From: Pseudomonas sp. FP198
GTDB taxonomy: Bacteria > Pseudomonadota > Gammaproteobacteria > Pseudomonadales > Pseudomonadaceae
Length of the DNA stretch: 64,000 nucleotides
Reading direction: 5' to 3'
Assembly: GCF_030687895.1 (NCBI RefSeq)
Contig: NZ_CP117452.1
Coordinates: forward strand, 1,753,501 to 1,817,500
This document shows, in pieces, positions 1-7,937 of the stretch. Made by a program: the position numbers and the translations under genes. The notes beneath the pieces were generated by a model that saw only the letters and a program-made list of their open reading frames with translations, was not told where the DNA came from and searched no databases. The stretch's first letter is position 1, and every line of letters starts with the position of its first letter.

Positions 1-67
1 GGATGGGGGCAACGGGGTTGTTCGAGGCGGTTCGCTAACCGCCGCCCTAGTGGCAAGGATGGTTATG

Positions 68-197
68 TGTGGCGAGGGGATTTATCCCCGCTGGGCTGCG
101 TAGCAGCCCCGATATCAGCGACTGGGTATATCAGGCCCGATTGGATGACCTTGTGGGGCCGCTCCGCGGCCCAGCGGGGATAAATCCCCTCGCCACA
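68..197. repeat. REPIN, family A (inverted pair of REP sequences)
   Basis: Two REP copies face each other. The left arm begins GTGGCGAGGGGATTTATCCC and the right arm is its reverse complement, ending near 197. A variable spacer of about 50 bases lies between, with smaller inverted pieces around GCTGCG/CGCAGC. The same family recurs at 13488, and a variant with AGCTTGCTCCC in the stem at 4194, 20801, 54906 and 59023. Such elements are non-coding and moved by RAYT-type transposases; none is present in this window. Confidence 0.85.
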
Positions 198-226
198 GAA
201 GCTTCTCTTCACAAGCTATCGAGCCC

Positions 227-442
227 TCAGCTGGCAACCTTGGTCAGTTGCAGCATCCGCTGGATATACGCCGCTATCTCCCGCTCCGCAGCCTCGCGGC
301 TTTCGAACGGACCTTCCTGGGTGCCTTCGCGCGTATCGAAATAGAACTTGCCATTTTCCCGGACGATCCGATCGCTGCTGCGGTAAATCGTCTTGGGAGC
401 ATCTGTGTCTTCGGCGCGCGTTCCAGGCATTTCGGTCTCCAT
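227..442 (-). CDS. small conserved protein, DUF6316-like
   Basis: Encodes 71 residues, mostly hydrophilic, with no signal peptide or membrane segment. The centre holds the run ENGKFYFDTREGTQEGPFES, an aromatic and charged pattern I associate with short Pseudomonas proteins of the DUF6316 type; the family number is from memory and less sure than the conservation itself. A C-terminal helix (EAAEREIAAYIQRML) is predicted from its pattern. The start is the first ATG of the frame on the minus strand. It lies between a REPIN and a transporter gene transcribed the other way, so it is probably monocistronic. The function is unknown. Confidence 0.7.
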   Translation of the reverse strand: METEMPGTRAEDTDAPKTIYRSSDRIVRENGKFYFDTREGTQEGPFESREAAEREIAAYIQRMLQLTKVAS

Positions 443-618
443 TGGGGGCTGCGTGGTCGTTTCAATTGAGCATATGTGGTGCCGCCGTTTTGCGCCTGTC
501 CAGCCGATCGACGGCTACGACCTTTACAATTCCATCAGCGTCGCAGCGCCAACTGTCCCTGTGTTGCCGAGCAATTCGGACCTAGAATGCTCGTTCATGT
601 CTTGGCTTCGAGGGTTGC

Positions 619-1581
619 ATGCACATATCGTCCGGTCGCTGGGTCTACGGCCTGTTCCTTGCCCTGCTGACCGCCTTGTTGTGGGGAATCCTGCCGATCA
701 AGCTCAAGCAAGTGCTGCAGGTGATGGATCCGGTGACGGTGACCTGGTTTCGGCTGACGGTGTCCGGTGGCCTGCTGTTCATCTACCTGGCGGCAACCCG
801 ACGCCTGCCCAGCCGCAAGGTGCTCGGCCCCCGTGGCGGTTGGCTGGTAGGCATGGCGGTGCTGGGGCTGGTGGGTAACTACGTGCTGTACCTGATGGGC
901 CTGAACCGCCTGAGCCCCGGCACCGCCCAACTGGTGGTGCAGATGGGGCCGATCATGCTGCTGGTCGCCAGCCTGTTTGTATTCAAGGAGCGTTTCAGTG
1001 TGGGGCAGGGCATTGGTTTGCTGGTGCTGCTGATCGGTTTTGCGCTGTTCTTCAATCAGCGCCTCGTCGAATTGCTTACATCCCTGAGCGAGTACACCGC
1101 CGGCGTTCTGTTGGTATTGCTGGCCTCGACCGTCTGGACGTTCTATGCCCTGGGCCAGAAGCAATTGCTGACGGTGTGGAATTCATTGCAGGTGATGATG
1201 GTGATCTACCTGTTCTGCGCGCTGTTGCTCACGCCCTGGGTGCATCCACTGGAAGCGTTGCAACTGAGCCCGCTACAAGGCTGGCTATTGCTGGCCTGCT
1301 GCCTCAACACGCTGATTGCCTATGGCGCGTTCGCCGAGGCATTGGCGCATTGGGAAGCCTCGAGGGTCAGCGCGACGCTGGCGATCACGCCGCTGGTGAC
1401 CTTCGCCGCCGTGGCGATGGCTGCCTGGTGGTGGCCCGACTACGTGCATGCCGAGCAGATCAATCTGCTGGGCTACGGTGGGGCAGTGTTGGTGGTATTG
1501 GGGTCGGCGCTGGTGGCGCTGGGGCCATCGCTCATCGCCGGGCTCAGGGCCCGGCGCGAACGCCTGGCGCTGGGGCGTTAG
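619..1581 (+). CDS. EamA/DMT-family transporter
   Basis: Encodes 320 residues of an inner-membrane permease of the drug/metabolite transporter superfamily. About ten hydrophobic segments are seen, arranged as two EamA repeats (roughly residues 8-140 and 155-290). The first repeat begins FLALLTALLWGILPIKLKQV. The start ATG has GAGGG at 610-614, four bases upstream. Family members export amino acids, nucleotides or other small metabolites, but the substrate cannot be read from the sequence. The gene stands alone: REP sequences follow it and fumC converges from the other side. Confidence 0.88.
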   Translation: MHISSGRWVYGLFLALLTALLWGILPIKLKQVLQVMDPVTVTWFRLTVSGGLLFIYLAATRRLPSRKVLGPRGGWLVGMAVLGLVGNYVLYLMGLNRLSPGTAQLVVQMGPIMLLVASLFVFKERFSVGQGIGLLVLLIGFALFFNQRLVELLTSLSEYTAGVLLVLLASTVWTFYALGQKQLLTVWNSLQVMMVIYLFCALLLTPWVHPLEALQLSPLQGWLLLACCLNTLIAYGAFAEALAHWEASRVSATLAITPLVTFAAVAMAAWWWPDYVHAEQINLLGYGGAVLVVLGSALVALGPSLIAGLRARRERLALGR

Positions 1582-1586
1582 CCCTC

Positions 1587-1732
1587 TGTGGGAGCGGGCT
1601 GTCAGGCACAGTGATGTCGAGCCTGCCGGCCTCATCGCGAGCAAGCTCGCTCCCACAATGGAGCTTGGGTGGATGCGATAGCGCGGTTCACACAAATTCC
1701 TTGTGGGAGCGAGCTTGCTCGCGATGGCGGGC
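1587..1732. repeat. REP cluster, family B (pair plus a third copy)
   Basis: A degenerate TGTGGGAGCGGGCT copy at 1587 faces a copy reading CGCGAGCAAGCTCGCTCCCA that ends at 1657. A third copy, TGTGGGAGCGAGCTTGCTCG, follows at 1702-1732. Family B recurs at 11266, 17611, 46665, 51364, 57463 and 60463. Here it fills the gap between two convergent genes, where the hairpins could also protect or end both transcripts. Confidence 0.85.
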
Positions 1733-1750
1733 TATTGATCAACGCACAAC

Positions 1751-3145
1751 TCAGCCCTGGCCACCCGCCTCCAGCATGTTCTCCGGCCTGACCCACGCGT
1801 CGAACTCTTCGTCGGTCAGGTACCCCAGCTGCACCGCTGCTTCCCGTAGCGTCAGCCCTTCGCCGTAGGCTTTCTTGGCGATCTCCGCCGACTTGTCGTA
1901 GCCGATATGCGGATTCAGCGCTGTCACCAGCATCAGACCACGCTCCAGGTGCGCGGCCATCTGCTCGGCATCCGGTTCGAGGCCGGCGATGCAGTGCTGC
2001 TGGAAGTTGCTGCAGCCATCGGCCAGCAGGCGGATCGATTGCAGCAGGTTGTGGATGATCACCGGCTTGAACACGTTCAACTGCAAGTGTCCCTGACTGG
2101 CGGCAAAACCGATCGCCACGTCATTGCCCAATACCTGGCATGCGAGCATCGACAAGGCTTCACACTGGGTCGGGTTGACCTTGCCAGGCATGATCGAGCT
2201 GCCCGGTTCGTTGGCCGGCAATTTCACTTCGGCAAATCCCGCCCGTGGCCCGGAACCTAGCAGGCGCAGGTCATTGGCGATTTTCATCAGCGTCACGGCG
2301 AGGGTTTTCAACGCGCCGGACAACGTGGTCAGCGGTTCATGACCTGCCAGTGCGGCGAACTTGTTCGGTGCGGTGACAAACGGCAGCCCGGACAGCGCCG
2401 CGAGTTCAGCGGCAATCGCTTCGCCGAAACCGTGCGGCGAATTGAGCCCGGTACCCACCGCCGTACCGCCCTGGGCCAGCTCGCAGACCGCCGGCAACGA
2501 AGCGCGGATCGCCCGCTCGGCGTAGTCGAGTTGGGCAATGAAGGCGGACAGCTCCTGGCCGAACGTGATCGGCGTGGCATCCATCATGTGGGTGCGACCG
2601 GTCTTGACCAGTTTCATGTGGCGCGCCGCCAGTTCCGCCAGGCCGCCGGACAACTCGCTGATGGCCGGCAGCAATTGCTGGTAAACGGCCTGGGCGGCGG
2701 CGATGTGCATGGCGGTGGGGAAGCAATCGTTGGAGCTCTGGGACCGGTTGACATGGTCGTTGGGGTGCACCGGGCTCTTGCCGCCACGGGGGTTGCCCGC
2801 CAGCTCGTTGGCGCGCCCGGCGATCACCTCGTTGACGTTCATGTTGCTCTGGGTCCCGCTGCCGGTCTGCCAGACCACCAGGGGAAACTGATCGTCATGC
2901 TGGCCGGCCAGCACCTCGTCGGCCGCCTGTTCGATCAGGCGGGCGATGTCGGCGGGCAGGTCGCCATTGCGGTCGTTGACCCGCGCGGCGGCTTTCTTGA
3001 CCAGCGCCAGGGCATGCAGCACCGACAGCGGCATGCGTTCGTTACCAATGGCAAAGTTGATCATCGAGCGCTGCGTCTGGGCGCCCCAATAGGCTTCATC
3101 CGGGACTTCAACCTGGCCAAGGCTGTCGGTTTCGATACGGCTCAT
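1751..3145 (-). CDS. fumC: class II fumarate hydratase
   Basis: Encodes 464 residues, the normal length of the oxygen-stable, iron-free fumarase that interconverts fumarate and malate in the TCA cycle. Family marks seen: the N-terminal substrate region [11 protein letters not shown], the [17 protein letters not shown] block with the active-site histidine, and the superfamily signature [11 protein letters not shown] with the flexible catalytic serine loop. It acts as a homotetramer in the cytoplasm. The start ATG follows AGGAGTTTGACCCG on the minus strand. In pseudomonads fumC isoforms can be induced under iron or oxidative stress; no Fur box was recognised here. Its neighbours DUF2059 and bolA match the P. 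aeruginosa fumC2 (PA0854) region as I recall it. Confidence 0.96.
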   Translation of the reverse strand: MSRIETDSLGQVEVPDEAYWGAQTQRSMINFAIGNERMPLSVLHALALVKKAAARVNDRNGDLPADIARLIEQAADEVLAGQHDDQFPLVVWQTGSGTQSNMNVNEVIAGRANELAGNPRGGKSPVHPNDHVNRSQSSNDCFPTAMHIAAAQAVYQQLLPAISELSGGLAELAARHMKLVKTGRTHMMDATPITFGQELSAFIAQLDYAERAIRASLPAVCELAQGGTAVGTGLNSPHGFGEAIAAELAALSGLPFVTAPNKFAALAGHEPLTTLSGALKTLAVTLMKIANDLRLLGSGPRAGFAEVKLPANEPGSSIMPGKVNPTQCEALSMLACQVLGNDVAIGFAASQGHLQLNVFKPVIIHNLLQSIRLLADGCSNFQQHCIAGLEPDAEQMAAHLERGLMLVTALNPHIGYDKSAEIAKKAYGEGLTLREAAVQLGYLTDEEFDAWVRPENMLEAGGQG

Positions 3146-3335
3146 CGGGTCAAACTCCTGTAGGGCTGAATGCGCAGTTTAGGCCCTGACGGGCGTCACC
3201 GGTTCCCTCAATCTAGGGCTGGCCGGTTCGGCCCGTCAATCAGTCGAGCCAAGTACAGGGTTGAGCCCCGGCGTTTTTTAGGCGCAGAATGGTCGCCCTT
3301 GGGGTTTTACCTCGCCTGTTAGAAAAGGAAACTCG

Positions 3336-3857
3336 ATGACCCGTCTTCGTGCCATCTGTACCGCAGTTGCTCTGGTGTGTGCCAGCGGCCCTGTTCTTGC
3401 CGATACCGCCAGCCACAACGCCAGTGCCGAAGCGTTCCTGACCCTGGCGCACGCTGACAAGCTGGGTACCCCGGTGTACATGCAGGTACAGCAGATGTTT
3501 GCCCAGCGCTTTGAGCAGACCAAGGCTCCCGAGTCGAAAAAAGCCACCCTGGAAACCTACCAGGCCAAGGCCAATGCCGCCCTGGACCAGGCGATCGGCT
3601 GGAACAAGCTCAAGCCGGACATGGTCAAGCTCTACACTTCCAATTTCAGCGAATCGGAGCTCAAGGACCTGGTGTCCTTCTATCAGTCTCCCCTGGGCAA
3701 GAAGGTCCTGGAAAAAATGCCGCAGCTGACCCAGCAATCGGCGCAACTGACCCAGGCCAAGCTGGAAAGCGCGGTGCCGGTGGTCAACAAGCTGCTGGCC
3801 GACATGACCGCCGAGCTTGAGCCGAAAGCCGCCGCCCCGGCCAAGAAAAAGCCATAA
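3336..3857 (+). CDS. periplasmic DUF2059 domain protein
   Basis: Encodes 173 residues with a clear Sec signal peptide (MTRLRAICTAVALVCASG, cleavage probably after VLADT-like residues near 23-25). The mature part is helical with a DUF2059 domain (about residues 70-150) containing LKPDMVKLYTSNFSESELKD and LVSFYQSPLGKKVLEKMPQL, the hallmark of the family. A lysine- and proline-rich tail (PAAKKKP type) ends the protein. The start ATG is preceded by AAAAGGAAACTCG. bolA follows after 13 bases, suggesting co-transcription. DUF2059 proteins are periplasmic and of unknown biochemical role. Confidence 0.85.
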   Translation: MTRLRAICTAVALVCASGPVLADTASHNASAEAFLTLAHADKLGTPVYMQVQQMFAQRFEQTKAPESKKATLETYQAKANAALDQAIGWNKLKPDMVKLYTSNFSESELKDLVSFYQSPLGKKVLEKMPQLTQQSAQLTQAKLESAVPVVNKLLADMTAELEPKAAAPAKKKP

Positions 3858-3870
3858 GCGGAGCCCCGGC

Positions 3871-4170
3871 ATGAGCATGCAACAACGCATTGAATCGACC
3901 CTCGGGCTGCTGCAGCCCGAGCACCTGCAAGTGCTCGATGAAAGCCACATGCACAGCCGTGGGCTTGAGACCCACTACAAGGCAGTGGTGGTCAGCCAGC
4001 AGTTCGAGGGGCTCAATCGGGTCAAGCGGCACCAGAAGGTCTACGGTACCTTGGGCGAGCTGATGGGTGAATTCCATGCGCTGGCGCTGCACACCTACAC
4101 GCCTGAAGAATGGGCCCAGGTCGACGCAGCCCCGGCGTCGCCGACCTGTGCCGGTGGCAGTAAACACTGA
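3871..4170 (+). CDS. bolA: BolA family protein
   Basis: Encodes 99 residues. BolA proteins pair with monothiol glutaredoxins to bind [2Fe-2S] clusters and also act as regulators of morphology and biofilm genes. Seen here: an N-terminal helix, then the conserved SHMHSRGLETHYKAVVVSQQ region with the histidine used for cluster binding, then FEGLNRVKRHQKVYGTLGEL containing the R-H-Q-V-Y signature, and a C-terminal helix that reaches HALALHTYTPEEW. The ATG at 3871 was chosen because the BolA fold begins right after it; the frame is open further upstream but there it overlaps the preceding gene. A REP hairpin and a terminator follow. Confidence 0.92.
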   Translation: MSMQQRIESTLGLLQPEHLQVLDESHMHSRGLETHYKAVVVSQQFEGLNRVKRHQKVYGTLGELMGEFHALALHTYTPEEWAQVDAAPASPTCAGGSKH

Positions 4171-4193
4171 TATTTGAGGCAAATGAGCTTTTC

Positions 4194-4221
4194 GTGGCGA
4201 GGGAGCTTGCTCCCTCGCCAC
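4194..4221. repeat. single REP, compact family A hairpin
   Basis: GTGGCGAGGGAGCTTGCTCCCTCGCCAC forms a near-perfect hairpin with a very short loop. It is a short version of the family A arm seen at 20801, 54906 and 59023, placed between bolA and a rho-independent terminator. Confidence 0.75.
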
Positions 4222-4266
4222 AAAGGCTGTCGCTCCTAAAGCCACAGGGTTTTTGCTAGAATCCGC

Positions 4267-4296
4267 AACGCGCCGCTCACCCGGCGCGTTTTTTTT
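4267..4296 (+). terminator. rho-independent terminator after bolA
   Basis: AACGCGCCG pairs with CGGCGCGTT around a six-base loop, followed at once by a run of T (4289-4296). It ends the DUF2059-bolA transcript and lies about 47 bases before the trhO start. Confidence 0.85.
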
Positions 4297-4343
4297 CGCA
4301 TCCGGTTCACCCTTTGCGAGGGTAGCCACCTGGAGAAATACCC

Positions 4344-5285
4344 ATGACACCACCGATTGTCGTGGCGGCACTGTATAAGTTCGTCACCCTGGAAGATTAC
4401 GTCGAGCTGCGTGAGCCCCTGCTCAAGGCGATGCTCGACAACGGCATCAAAGGAACCTTGCTGATTGCCGAGGAAGGCATCAACGGCACCGTTTCCGGCA
4501 CCCGCGAAGGCATCGACGGGCTGATGGCCTGGCTCAAGAACGACCCGCGCATGGACGACATCGACCACAAGGAGTCGTACTGCGACGAGCAGCCGTTCTA
4601 CCGCACCAAGGTCAAGCTCAAGAAAGAGATCGTTACCCTCGGCGTAGAAGGCGTGGACCCGAACAAGCGGGTCGGCACCTATGTCGAACCGCAGGACTGG
4701 AACGCGCTGATCAGTGATCCGGAAGTGCTGCTGATCGACACGCGCAACGATTATGAAGTCTCCATTGGCACCTTCGAAGGCGCGATCGATCCCAAGACCG
4801 CCAGCTTCCGTGAGTTCCCCGAGTACATCAAAGCCAACTTCGACCCGGCCCGGCACAAGAAAGTCGCGATGTTCTGCACCGGCGGCATTCGCTGTGAAAA
4901 AGCCTCGAGCTTCATGCTCGGCGAGGGTTTCGAAGAGGTCTACCACCTCAAGGGCGGGATCCTCAAGTACCTCGAAGAGGTGCCCCAGGAAGAGACCAGA
5001 TGGCGCGGCGACTGCTTTGTCTTCGACAACCGCGTGACCGTACGCCACGATCTCAGCGAAGGCGACTACGATCAGTGCCATGCCTGCCGCACCCCCATCA
5101 GCGCAGAGGATCGTGCTTCGGAGCATTATTCGCCTGGCATCAGTTGCCCGCATTGCTGGGACAAGCTGAGCGAAAAGACCCGCCGCAGCGCCATCGACCG
5201 GCAAAAGCAGATCGAACTGGCCAAGGCGCGCAACATGCCGCATCCGATCGGCTACAACTACAAGCAATCATCTTCCGAGGCTTGA
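4344..5285 (+). CDS. trhO: tRNA uridine(34) hydroxylase TrhO (rhodanese domain)
   Basis: Encodes 313 residues. TrhO (YceA) hydroxylates C5 of uridine 34 in certain tRNAs using oxygen, the first step to 5-methoxyuridine or cmo5U. The N-terminal acylphosphatase-like domain (about 1-100) is followed by a rhodanese domain (about 125-220) with the catalytic-loop motif [13 protein letters not shown] holding the key cysteine. A C-terminal part carries paired cysteines (CHACR, SCPHC), a probable metal-binding site typical of the family. GGAG lies nine bases before the ATG. The next gene starts three bases after the stop, so the two are almost surely co-translated. Confidence 0.93.
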   Translation: MTPPIVVAALYKFVTLEDYVELREPLLKAMLDNGIKGTLLIAEEGINGTVSGTREGIDGLMAWLKNDPRMDDIDHKESYCDEQPFYRTKVKLKKEIVTLGVEGVDPNKRVGTYVEPQDWNALISDPEVLLIDTRNDYEVSIGTFEGAIDPKTASFREFPEYIKANFDPARHKKVAMFCTGGIRCEKASSFMLGEGFEEVYHLKGGILKYLEEVPQEETRWRGDCFVFDNRVTVRHDLSEGDYDQCHACRTPISAEDRASEHYSPGISCPHCWDKLSEKTRRSAIDRQKQIELAKARNMPHPIGYNYKQSSSEA

Positions 5286-5288
5286 GCC

Positions 5289-5924
5289 ATGGCGTCGCGC
5301 CTGCTGTATGTGATGGACCCGATGTGTTCCTGGTGCTGGGGCTTCGCGCCAGTGGCCGAAGCGTTGGCCGTGCAGGCGCAGGCGGCGGGCGTGGAGCTGC
5401 ACCTGGTGGTGGGCGGCTTGCGCACCGGCAGCGGTTCGGCCCTGGAGCCGACGACCCGACGCTACATTCTCGAACACTGGCAGGCCGTTACCCAGGCCAC
5501 TGGCCAACCGTTCAAGCTTGAAGGCGCGTTGCCGGACGGTTTTGTCTACGACACCGAACCCGCATGCCGCGCCTTGGTGACGGCCCGCAGCCTGGCGCCG
5601 GACCTGGCCTGGCAGTTGCTGAAGCTGATCCAGCAGGCGTTTTATGTACAAGGCCGCGACGTGACCCACGCCAGCGTCCTGGTGGAACTGGCCGAACAGG
5701 CCGGGCTGCCCCGCATCGAGTTTGCCGCGGCATTCGACCGTGCCGACCAGCATGCCGCCACCGCCGCCGACTTCACCTGGGTGCAAGACCTTGGCATCGC
5801 CGGATTCCCTACGATGCTGGCCGAACGTGACGGCCAATTGGCCCTGCTGACCAACGGCTACCAACCGTTGGACCAGCTGTCGCCATTGCTGGGTCGCTGG
5901 CTGGAGCGTGCGGCCTGTGCCTGA
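5289..5924 (+). CDS. cytoplasmic DsbA-family thioredoxin-fold protein
   Basis: Encodes 211 residues. The N-terminus reads YVMDPMCSWCWGFAPV, a CSWC redox motif straight after the first strand, with no signal peptide; this is the pattern of the cytosolic FrnE-like branch of DsbA proteins, not periplasmic DsbA. A cis-proline motif, GIAGFPTML, lies near residue 175. The likely role is disulfide exchange or a related isomerase-type reaction on an unknown partner. It is packed between trhO (three-base gap) and an ABC exporter gene that overlaps its last codons, so the three probably form one transcript. Confidence 0.85.
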   Translation: MASRLLYVMDPMCSWCWGFAPVAEALAVQAQAAGVELHLVVGGLRTGSGSALEPTTRRYILEHWQAVTQATGQPFKLEGALPDGFVYDTEPACRALVTARSLAPDLAWQLLKLIQQAFYVQGRDVTHASVLVELAEQAGLPRIEFAAAFDRADQHAATAADFTWVQDLGIAGFPTMLAERDGQLALLTNGYQPLDQLSPLLGRWLERAACA

Positions 5925-7746
5925 CCTGCCCGCAGATGACGTATCGACCTCGCGGCGCATCGACCGGTTGAGCTGGACGGAAATCCGTCGTCTGGCCCTT
6001 ACGCACAAAAAAGCCCTGTGGATCGCCAACGGCGTCGCCGTGCTGGCGACGTTGTGCAGCGTGCCGATTCCGTTGTTGCTGCCATTGCTGGTGGACGAAG
6101 TGCTGCTGGGCCACGGCGATGCGGCATTGAAGGTCATGAACCAGGCGCTGCCGAGCGCTTGGCAGAGCGCTGCCGGCTACATCGGGCTGATGCTCCTGGT
6201 GACCTTGGCCCTGCGCTGCGGCGCATTGCTGTTCAACGTGTTGCAGGCGCGGCTGTTCGCCAGTCTCGCCAAGGACATCGTCTATCGCATCCGCATCCGG
6301 TTGATCGAGCGCCTCAAGCGGATCTCCCTTGGCGAATACGAAAGCCTGGGCAGCGGCACGGTGACGACGCACCTGGTCACCGACCTGGACACCCTCGACA
6401 AATTTGTCGGCGAAACCCTGAGTCGGTTCCTGGTGGCGATGCTGACCCTGGTAGGCACCGCGGGCATCTTGGTATGGATGCACTGGAAACTGGCGCTGCT
6501 GATCCTGCTGTTCAACCCGCTGGTGATCTACGCCACGGTGCAGTTGGGAAAACGGGTCAAGCACCTCAAGAAGCTGGAGAATGACAGCACCTCGCGCTTC
6601 ACCCAGGCGCTGACCGAAACCCTGGATGCGATCCAGGAAGTGCGCGCCGGCAATCGCCAGGGGTTTTTCCTCGGACGCCTGGGCACGCGCGCCCGGGAAG
6701 TGCGCGACTACGCGGTGAGCTCGCAGTGGAAAACCGACGCCTCGAACCGCGCCAGTGGTTTGCTGTTCCAGTTCGGTATCGATATTTTTCGCGCGGCGGC
6801 CATGCTTACCGTGCTGTTCTCCGATCTGTCGATCGGCCAGATGCTCGCGGTGTTCAGCTACCTGTGGTTCATGATCGGCCCGGTCGAGCAACTGCTTAAC
6901 CTTCAATATGCCTACTACGCGGCGGGTGGGGCATTGAACCGTATCAACGAACTGCTGGCGCGCGCCGACGAGCCCCAGTACAGCGGTGGCGTCGATCCCT
7001 TCAAGGGGCGCGACACCGTGGGCATCGACATCCAGGGGCTCAGCTTCGGTTATGGCGAGGAAAAGGTGCTCGACCAATTGAACCTGTCCATTTCGCCGGG
7101 GGAAAAGGTCGCTATCGTCGGGGCCAGCGGGGGCGGCAAAAGTACCCTGGTGCAACTGCTGCTGGGGCTCTACACGCCACAGTCCGGCAGCATCCGCTTT
7201 GGCGGAGCCACCCAAGAGGAAATTGGCCTGGAGACCATCCGCGAAAATGTCGCGGTGGTCCTGCAGCATCCGGCGCTGTTCAACGACACGGTGCGCGCCA
7301 ATCTGTCCATGGGCCGCGAGCGCAGCGATGAGGCCTGCTGGCGAGCCTTGGCAATCGCCCAACTGGACGAAACAGTGCGGGCGCTTCCCATGGGGTTGGA
7401 GAGCATCGTCGGGCGTTCCGGTGTGAGGCTGTCCGGCGGGCAACGCCAGCGACTGGCGATCGCCCGCATGGTCCTGGCCGATCCGCGCGTGGTGATTCTC
7501 GACGAAGCCACGTCCGCGCTGGACGCGGCTACGGAATACAACCTTCACCAGGCGTTGGCGCGGTTCCTGAGCGGGCGCACCACGTTGATCATCGCCCATC
7601 GGCTGTCGGCGGTGAAACAGGCTGACCGGGTACTGGTGTTCGACGGCGGGCAGATCGCCGAAGACGGCGACCACTTGCAGCTGATTGCCGAAGGTGGCCT
7701 GTACGCCCGGCTCTACGGTCATCTGCAACAAATACAGCGACCTTGA
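5917..7746 (+). CDS. ABC exporter half-transporter (MsbA-like, fused permease and ATPase)
   Basis: Encodes about 609 residues. The N-terminal half (about 35-310) has six hydrophobic segments of an ABC type-1 exporter. The ATPase half shows Walker A GASGGGKST, the signature LSGGQRQRLAIARMVL, Walker B VVILDEATSALD and the switch histidine in IIAHRL. It would act as an inner-membrane homodimer exporting a lipid, peptide or drug; the substrate is unknown. I prefer the GTG at 5917: GGAG at 5903-5906 sits ten bases before it, while a GTG at 5908 is one base from that site. Either start overlaps the dsbA-like gene, so translation is coupled. Confidence 0.9.
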   Translation: MPDLPADDVSTSRRIDRLSWTEIRRLALTHKKALWIANGVAVLATLCSVPIPLLLPLLVDEVLLGHGDAALKVMNQALPSAWQSAAGYIGLMLLVTLALRCGALLFNVLQARLFASLAKDIVYRIRIRLIERLKRISLGEYESLGSGTVTTHLVTDLDTLDKFVGETLSRFLVAMLTLVGTAGILVWMHWKLALLILLFNPLVIYATVQLGKRVKHLKKLENDSTSRFTQALTETLDAIQEVRAGNRQGFFLGRLGTRAREVRDYAVSSQWKTDASNRASGLLFQFGIDIFRAAAMLTVLFSDLSIGQMLAVFSYLWFMIGPVEQLLNLQYAYYAAGGALNRINELLARADEPQYSGGVDPFKGRDTVGIDIQGLSFGYGEEKVLDQLNLSISPGEKVAIVGASGGGKSTLVQLLLGLYTPQSGSIRFGGATQEEIGLETIRENVAVVLQHPALFNDTVRANLSMGRERSDEACWRALAIAQLDETVRALPMGLESIVGRSGVRLSGGQRQRLAIARMVLADPRVVILDEATSALDAATEYNLHQALARFLSGRTTLIIAHRLSAVKQADRVLVFDGGQIAEDGDHLQLIAEGGLYARLYGHLQQIQRP

Positions 7747-7937
7747 GTTTCATGCACTTTTCTGTGCTTAGTATCGGAAAAAAATCAGCCAAATCCGTCG
7801 ATTGTTCCAAATCTCCATCCTGAGCCGGGCGATCCGAACATCCAGTCCTTCGAAGGGTCGAAAACTAGCCTAGGCTGTGGAGTCAGGAACGGAATTCTCG
7901 CGGGTGCTCTATTGGCAATGCCTGTGCAAGGGACCTC